Origin: a virus
DNA: 32,430 nucleotides
IMG/VR virus record: IMGVR_UViG_3300034022_000367
Span: 1 to 32,430 of that record
Strand: one strand, 5' to 3'
The notes under the pieces were generated by a model. It saw only the letters and a program-made list of their open reading frames with translations, made no database searches and was not told the origin of the DNA. Of this stretch, positions 24,864-30,169 are shown one piece after another. The translations under genes and the position numbers were made by a program. Every line of letters starts with the position of its first letter. The stretch's first letter is position 1.

Positions 24864-25505
24864 TTATACTTTATAATCAATGTATCTTCCTAAAATATCT
24901 GAATAACCTTCTCTTTGTTTACCAATTCTTTTATTAAAATAAAACCATTGATTTGTTTTTTGTAAAGATTTCCAATATTGGTCATTACAATACATCCACG
25001 ATTGTTGAGTTTCAATATGTAAATTTAAACCTTCTTCTAAATTAGAAATAAGTTGATTATAAAATTTAGAATTTACTACATAACCGCTGGCAGTTTGAAC
25101 TGAACGACCGTAACTAATTAAATCATTAAAAGGTTCAGATTCTACAACATTATAAGATAAAAACAAAACATCAAAATCAATATTCAAATTATTAAAATTA
25201 TTAATTTGTTCATAAAAAGATGTTTTATCTACCGTAAATTCAAAATCATCTTCAAAAATAATAATATTATCAAAATTTTTATCTTTAGCCATTTTTAAAA
25301 GTTCTAAATGAGCAATTTGACAACCAATTAGATTAGGACTATATATGTTTAAATTATTAAATTGGTCAGGTTGTGTTGGTTCATAAATAAATCCAGGAAA
25401 TCTAACCCCCGTTAACCCCATATTAGTTAATTCTTTTTCTATTTGTGTTTTTCTATCAACCCTTCCTTCTAAATTTATATAAAATATATTTTCTAAATTT
25501 ATCAT
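24864..25505 (-). CDS. Glycosyltransferase family 25-like protein
   Basis: The 213-residue protein follows the GT25 layout. It has an N-terminal FYINLEGRVDRK (8-19), then GCQIAHLELLKMAKD (61-75) and the acidic metal-binding motif IFEDDFEF (83-90), then a variable C-terminus. GT25 members add galactose or other sugars to lipooligosaccharide in bacteria or to collagen hydroxylysine in animals. It follows a second GT25-like gene by 3 bases and is about 30% shorter than a typical member, which agrees with a minimal catalytic domain. The donor and acceptor cannot be read. Confidence 0.82.
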   Translation of the reverse strand: MINLENIFYINLEGRVDRKTQIEKELTNMGLTGVRFPGFIYEPTQPDQFNNLNIYSPNLIGCQIAHLELLKMAKDKNFDNIIIFEDDFEFTVDKTSFYEQINNFNNLNIDFDVLFLSYNVVESEPFNDLISYGRSVQTASGYVVNSKFYNQLISNLEEGLNLHIETQQSWMYCNDQYWKSLQKTNQWFYFNKRIGKQREGYSDILGRYIDYKV

Positions 25506-25508
25506 ACA

Positions 25509-27038
25509 TTAATCGTTATCCGGCAGTGGGTTATTCTTAACATATTCATCAGCGTTATCCTCAGCCATAGTTCTAATCGATGTTTGATATCTACGAGACC
25601 CGTCAGTATGTCCCACATATGGTCCGGAACCAACTTTACCATATAAAAAAGTCCCCCATTCATCTCTAATCTCTTCCCATTTTGATTTTAAAAGTAATTC
25701 TCTATATTCCCTAATCATCGAATCTTCAACATTATATTGTCCTTGGTGATTTATACCAACACCCATATTGTATATATATTTTTCGTACCATTCTTTATAT
25801 TTTGATGTTCTTAACATAGATGGGTTATTTGACCATCTTACAGTTGTCACTAATTCAAAATCATTAATTCTATGTTCTTTACCATATGGAGTTTCCTTTC
25901 CGTCACCTGTACCTGAAATCTCAAAACCTTTTAATTGATTGTCGTCTTTATTAAACCACACAGCATTTACAAAATCATATTTACTGAAACAATCTAATAG
26001 ACCTTTAAAATCAATATTCTCATTTTCTAAGAAAATCCAATCGTGTTCTAAAAAAATAAAATAATCCGTTGTTATCGATTTCAACATAATGTCAACACTA
26101 TCGATTAAACCACCCTTAGAATATTTAATTTCATAATTAATTGGTTTATCCCTGTTTTTAAAATAATCTTGTAGTTCTCTAATATTAGAGTAATCCGCTG
26201 TATCATTATTTGTGTCGTATATTATTAAAAACCTACATTTTTCTATTTGGGCTGGTATTGTTTTTAACAAATACCTTAAATAAAATAAAAAATTATCAAC
26301 AAAATGTCCGGTAATTATAATTGTAATATTCTGTTCAACTGAATAGTTTTTAACAAAATCTAATTCATTAACAAATCTATAAAGATAATTTTCATAATTC
26401 CCTTCAATCCATGCATCGTAATTGACTTTCCCTGATGGCATTAATGTAGATTCAAAATTTACTGCGTGAGAAATTAATTTTGGTGTTGTGGTAAAGACAT
26501 TGAAACCTTTTTTACTTAAAACCGATAACCAATCATCAATCGCCAAATAATCTTTAAAATAGTTTGAATTTTCAAGAATATGTTGATAAGCTCTTTTACT
26601 TATAATATATGCCCAAGAACCTGTACTAAAAAAATTTCTTGAAAGAGAGTTTGTTTCCGGTATTAAATATGTTTTTGGGTTACACCCAAACATAACAACA
26701 TCCCATTCAATATCTTTAAGTTCCGTCATAACTTGAGATAATACTTCTTTAAAATCAAATTTAAATTCGTTTATTTTACACTCATCGTAAATTTGAAAAT
26801 CATCCTCTAATACAAACAAAGTATTAACATCTAATTCTAATGATTGTTTAAAAATTTCTAAATGTGATTTTGTGCAAGAATAAAACTTTGCTGGGTCTGT
26901 TAATGCTGAAAACCTTTCTAAATTTTCAATACCATATTTTTCTATTTGTTGTTCAACATTCTCTTTTCTTTCTGTAGATTCATCTAAATTAATATAATAA
27001 CCTTTATCAGCAATCTCTATATCTAAAATTTTAACCAT
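25509..27038 (-). CDS. Two-domain glycosyltransferase: GT25-like N-terminus and second GT-like C-terminus
   Basis: The 509-residue protein begins with a GT25-like domain (GYYINLDESTERK at 13-25, SCTKSHLEIFKQ at 54-65, VLEDDFQIYDE at 76-86). From about residue 235 it has a second GT-like region (ITIIITGHFVDNFLFYLRYLL, KYSKGGLIDSVD, FIFLEHDWIFL) with a possible acidic catalytic patch. Its end reads GPYVGHTDGSRRYQTS. Bifunctional chains of this type build or extend oligosaccharides. It is spaced by 2-3 bases from the genes on each side and is part of one operon. Substrates are unknown. Confidence 0.75.
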   Translation of the reverse strand: MVKILDIEIADKGYYINLDESTERKENVEQQIEKYGIENLERFSALTDPAKFYSCTKSHLEIFKQSLELDVNTLFVLEDDFQIYDECKINEFKFDFKEVLSQVMTELKDIEWDVVMFGCNPKTYLIPETNSLSRNFFSTGSWAYIISKRAYQHILENSNYFKDYLAIDDWLSVLSKKGFNVFTTTPKLISHAVNFESTLMPSGKVNYDAWIEGNYENYLYRFVNELDFVKNYSVEQNITIIITGHFVDNFLFYLRYLLKTIPAQIEKCRFLIIYDTNNDTADYSNIRELQDYFKNRDKPINYEIKYSKGGLIDSVDIMLKSITTDYFIFLEHDWIFLENENIDFKGLLDCFSKYDFVNAVWFNKDDNQLKGFEISGTGDGKETPYGKEHRINDFELVTTVRWSNNPSMLRTSKYKEWYEKYIYNMGVGINHQGQYNVEDSMIREYRELLLKSKWEEIRDEWGTFLYGKVGSGPYVGHTDGSRRYQTSIRTMAEDNADEYVKNNPLPDND

Positions 27039-27040
27039 AA

Positions 27041-27808
27041 TTAATATCTATCGTCGTAGTTATGGTGAGGGGTAAATGGTACACCAATCCATTTTAATTT
27101 AAATTCCGACATTGGTATTGCTAATGACCAATTACCACAAACAATACCTTCGTATCCAAAATTAAATTCTTTTTTATAACCAAAATCTGATAACATATTC
27201 CAAATTTTGTAATATCGTAAGATATCTTCAGGTGTTTTACCCATATATATAACAACAGGACCATCTAAACTATTATATTGGTTATCCTCAAAATTTAAGT
27301 TAAAATGTTCAATATATTTATTGTGTAAATGAAAAATTTCGGATTGTGAATTTTTTTCATATGTGAAAATGGCTTGATTCGTCGAAACAGTATTTTCCTC
27401 AAAAATATTGTCTAATTCATTTTTAATATCTAACCCTGAATATCTTCCATCAAATACAACATCGGAATCTAAGTTTATTACATAGTTAAACCCCATTTCA
27501 GCAGCCTTTCGTAAAATAAATCTTTCCACATTCCAAGGAAATTTAGCCGGATAAATACCAGTAGGGTCTTCAGGAAAAATCTCATATTTTAAAGAAGTTT
27601 CATTATCTTTTCTTAGTTCATCAATATCAAAGATATGAATATAATCAGATTTGTATTCTTCAAAATCTTGAGGTATATTAGTCGATATTAAAAAATGAAT
27701 ATTAAATTCTTGTAAATTTAAATCTATATAATTTTTTAATGATGTGGTTTTTAACCTTTTTGTGTAATTAGGATAGTGAGTATCCAATACGAAACAAATT
27801 TTATTCAT
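27041..27808 (-). CDS. GT-A-type glycosyltransferase
   Basis: The 255-residue protein starts MNKICFVLDTHYPNY and contains YVINLDSDVVFD (109-120). The D-x-D (D114, D116) is typical of metal-dependent GT-A enzymes. Later segments (LDGPVVIYMG, FGYEGIVCGNWSLAIP) fit an acceptor-binding half. The exact family is not recognised. The start overlaps the aminotransferase gene by 8 bases, so the two are likely translated together. Confidence 0.7.
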   Translation of the reverse strand: MNKICFVLDTHYPNYTKRLKTTSLKNYIDLNLQEFNIHFLISTNIPQDFEEYKSDYIHIFDIDELRKDNETSLKYEIFPEDPTGIYPAKFPWNVERFILRKAAEMGFNYVINLDSDVVFDGRYSGLDIKNELDNIFEENTVSTNQAIFTYEKNSQSEIFHLHNKYIEHFNLNFEDNQYNSLDGPVVIYMGKTPEDILRYYKIWNMLSDFGYKKEFNFGYEGIVCGNWSLAIPMSEFKLKWIGVPFTPHHNYDDRY

Positions 27809-28445
27809 AAATTATTTGATTATTTTTAAAAATTGAAAACTCTGTTAAGTCTCTATATCCATCATTTTCGTCCAAATCGGGATTGTCTTTTAACATATTT
27901 TGCATTAATGATAATCCGTGAGAAGCTTGTTGTGGTGTCATATACATATTCCACCCTAACATATCAATATCATCTTCGTGATATAGTTTTTCACTTCTAC
28001 CTTCATATCTAGCCTTTTTAAACCATTTTACAGCTTCCAAATCGTCGGTTAATATCATACCACCTTTTGAAATTTTTAAGTGTTTTTTTATGTGAAATGA
28101 AAGACACATAAATGAATTAGGTATATACATATCAGATGTAAATCTTTTTGCTGAATCATAAATTGTATATGGTTTTAATTGATAAACACCGACCCAATTA
28201 TTTGTAGATTCTCTTTTATCAAAAATTACATTACCACCAGAATGAATAATTGATTGAGGAACAGATAAGTATGTTTTAGATGGTATGATTACATCAGAAA
28301 CTTTTAAATATTTACAACATAAAAACAATGCGTTTGTACAACTGTCCACCGACACAGCGTATTTTGAACCTGTGTAGTCCGCAACCTCTTCTTCAAACAT
28401 TTGAACAACTTTAAATGGGTTGTTAATTGGTCTTCTATAATTCAT
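27801..28445 (-). CDS. Short DegT/DnrJ/StrS-type sugar aminotransferase
   Basis: The 214-residue protein keeps the PLP core of the DegT family. It starts with FEEEVADYTGSKYAVSVDSCTNALFL, has an Asp pairing with the cofactor (D97 in TIYDSAKRF), and the likely PLP lysine K121 in LSFHIKKHLKISKGGMILTD. Typical family members have about 360-400 residues, so this is a short form that ends soon after the catalytic core (GYRDLTEF and a short tail). It may be a compact functional enzyme, a dimer that needs little C-terminal domain, or inactive. These enzymes make amino-sugars on nucleotide sugars. It overlaps the GNAT gene by 11 bases; aminotransferase plus acetyltransferase is a classic pair for N-acetylated amino-sugars. 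Confidence 0.75.
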   Translation of the reverse strand: MNYRRPINNPFKVVQMFEEEVADYTGSKYAVSVDSCTNALFLCCKYLKVSDVIIPSKTYLSVPQSIIHSGGNVIFDKRESTNNWVGVYQLKPYTIYDSAKRFTSDMYIPNSFMCLSFHIKKHLKISKGGMILTDDLEAVKWFKKARYEGRSEKLYHEDDIDMLGWNMYMTPQQASHGLSLMQNMLKDNPDLDENDGYRDLTEFSIFKNNQIIYE

Positions 28446-28830
28446 TTTTTTTCATTATTAAAAATTCAATTTTGAAACCACAAGATTCGAAAAGTTTTAT
28501 ACTTGATAAATTATTGTGTTTAATTTTTGCAAAAGAATTTGGAAAAATTTTCATAATTTCATTAATCATAAATTTACCAACACCTTGTTTTTTAAAATTT
28601 GGATGAGTGGCAACTCTGATATCGTCATCAATTACACCCACAAAACCAACAGGTGTTTCATCAAATAATGCAATATAATATAATTCGCCATATTTTTCCA
28701 TATATTTAATCTGTTCCTCTTTGGTTATAGTAGATTGATTTAAAAATCCGGACACATTATCTTTATGAAATCTTAATTCTCTTATGAATTCATAATATTT
28801 AGGGTTATTTTTTACAATAGATAATTTCAT
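28435..28830 (-). CDS. GNAT-family N-acetyltransferase
   Basis: The 131-residue protein shows the GNAT fold signals: a central strand pair (YYIALFDETPVGFVGVI), then the acetyl-CoA binding motif A in VATHPNFKKQGVGKFMIN (73-90, Q82-G-V-G-K), and a final strand/helix with LFESCGF. GNAT enzymes transfer acetyl (or other acyl) groups to amines. Overlap with the aminotransferase gene suggests it acylates the amino-sugar made by that enzyme, the FdtC- or PglD-like step in other systems. It follows the GT60-like gene by 4 bases. Confidence 0.8.
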   Translation of the reverse strand: MKLSIVKNNPKYYEFIRELRFHKDNVSGFLNQSTITKEEQIKYMEKYGELYYIALFDETPVGFVGVIDDDIRVATHPNFKKQGVGKFMINEIMKIFPNSFAKIKHNNLSSIKLFESCGFKIEFLIMKKNEL

Positions 28831-28834
28831 TTTT

Positions 28835-30082
28835 TTATAAATTTCCAGTTATTCTTTCACACCAACCTTTTGACGTACTAAACGGCCAAACAACCCAGTA
28901 TTTTGGTTTATGTGCTGTTTGAAATTCTCTCCAAACTTTACAATACCCATCAGGGTCTCTCATCATGTTATTAATCTCGTTGATGTCGGCATCTCTTCTA
29001 TTTAAAGTTTCGTCTTTTTCATCGTGAAAAGCGACTACCCAAAATTCATAATCCTTTTCCGGAACTTGAGTAAATCCGATGTCAATACAATGTTTAAAGA
29101 TACTAGCATAACTTGCCAACCATTCTTCTTCGGTTTCATAAATTGTTGGATTAGGTGCGTAATGTTTGTCTAATGTGTATTGTTGAACAGCTCTATTTGA
29201 AAATTTAAGACCTGAATAAATTTCATAATCTTTTAATGTTCTTTCAGTTCCAAAACCATAATAACTAAAATCCATAGTAACCTCCTCACCATCCATACCA
29301 AATAGTTGACGGTTTTTTAAATGAGATAATTCGTTTTTCTTACCCCACTCTTTATCGTCATCCCATTGTTTGGTTCTACCCTTACGAGTATATTCGTGCC
29401 AAATAACGGTTTTATGTGGGTGAAATAAATCATATCCATGAGTAAATGCTCTAACAGCTATTGATATTTCTTCACCGTGGAAATAGAACTCAGGGTCGTG
29501 TTGAACCTCAACACTAAATTGACCTAATGTAAATGCCATATGGGCGGAGTAAAATCTTGAGGTAACGGGTTCTTTAAGTGTTTCCCATCCCGGAATTGTT
29601 TCAGGTAAGAAGAAGACGGCACCTTCTGGTATAAACCTGTCAAACGACATTCTCCATGGGTCTCTAACTCTCCCTGCTGGGTCATTGTCGGGGTCAAATG
29701 AAGAAACATACCCTGTCAATAAAGGTTTCTTAAATCCTTTCTTTTGAAGTTGTTTAACCATTTTGATTAAGGTGTCGTCCCAATCTTTCTCAAATCTCAT
29801 GTGAGAGTCAATTTGTAGGGTATATTCTTCACCTTTATATAATTGTTGTACTTGGTTTCTTGCCCAACAAACACCTTTGGACTCTGTGTATAAAACATCA
29901 ACAACTCTAAATCTTTTATCTTTTGCGTATTCGGATAAATCATCAAACCCATCTTCCGGGTGATATTGACGACATATTCCAATTACCAAATTTTTAGGTT
30001 TTTTTGCATTCTCCAACATTGACTTAATTGTTGGAATAAGTTGGGGGTCACGATAGGACGCGATTTGTACAAAAATTTTCAT
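28835..30082 (-). CDS. GT60-like polypeptide GlcNAc-transferase (PF11397 type)
   Basis: The 415-residue protein begins IFVQIASYRDPQLIPTIKSM (3-22). It has the family-defining LQIDSHMRFEKDWD (89-102), with D92-x-H94 in the place of D-x-D, and FHGEEISIAVRAFTHGYDLF further on. I recognise this as the GlcNAc family PF11397 (CAZy GT60). Characterised eukaryotic members include the Dictyostelium Skp1 hydroxyproline GlcNAc-transferase and trypanosome mucin-type threonine GlcNAc-transferases. The acceptor here is not known. The gene is 87 bases downstream of the adhesin with long Pro-Thr tracts and precedes the sugar-tailoring genes, which fits a virion-protein acceptor. A TATTTATC motif lies 43 bases before the ATG. 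Confidence 0.82.
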   Translation of the reverse strand: MKIFVQIASYRDPQLIPTIKSMLENAKKPKNLVIGICRQYHPEDGFDDLSEYAKDKRFRVVDVLYTESKGVCWARNQVQQLYKGEEYTLQIDSHMRFEKDWDDTLIKMVKQLQKKGFKKPLLTGYVSSFDPDNDPAGRVRDPWRMSFDRFIPEGAVFFLPETIPGWETLKEPVTSRFYSAHMAFTLGQFSVEVQHDPEFYFHGEEISIAVRAFTHGYDLFHPHKTVIWHEYTRKGRTKQWDDDKEWGKKNELSHLKNRQLFGMDGEEVTMDFSYYGFGTERTLKDYEIYSGLKFSNRAVQQYTLDKHYAPNPTIYETEEEWLASYASIFKHCIDIGFTQVPEKDYEFWVVAFHDEKDETLNRRDADINEINNMMRDPDGYCKVWREFQTAHKPKYWVVWPFSTSKGWCERITGNL

Positions 30083-30125
30083 ATTTATCTTAATTTATTT
30101 AAATAATAATGTTTTAAATAAAAAG

Positions 30126-30133
30126 ATAAATAT
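30126..30133 (-). promoter_or_regulatory. Candidate promoter motif before the GT60-like gene
   Basis: The minus strand reads CATATTTATCTTTTTATT in the 87-base gap between the adhesin stop and the GT60-like ATG, 43 bases before that ATG. The gene cluster could therefore have its own promoter as well as read-through from the adhesin. Confidence 0.33.
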
Positions 30134-30169
30134 GAAAATAATTAATTTATTAATTTTTTGTCAAACGAA

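Noticed and set aside
2333-29982. Other short frames opposite to or within large genes (for example 2333-2515, 7428-7673, 12483-12680, 13483-13788, 14998-15273, 22899-23111, 29524-29709).
   Set aside because: All lie inside well-supported genes on another frame, lack recognisable motifs, and give low-complexity or Ser-rich translations typical of shadow frames.
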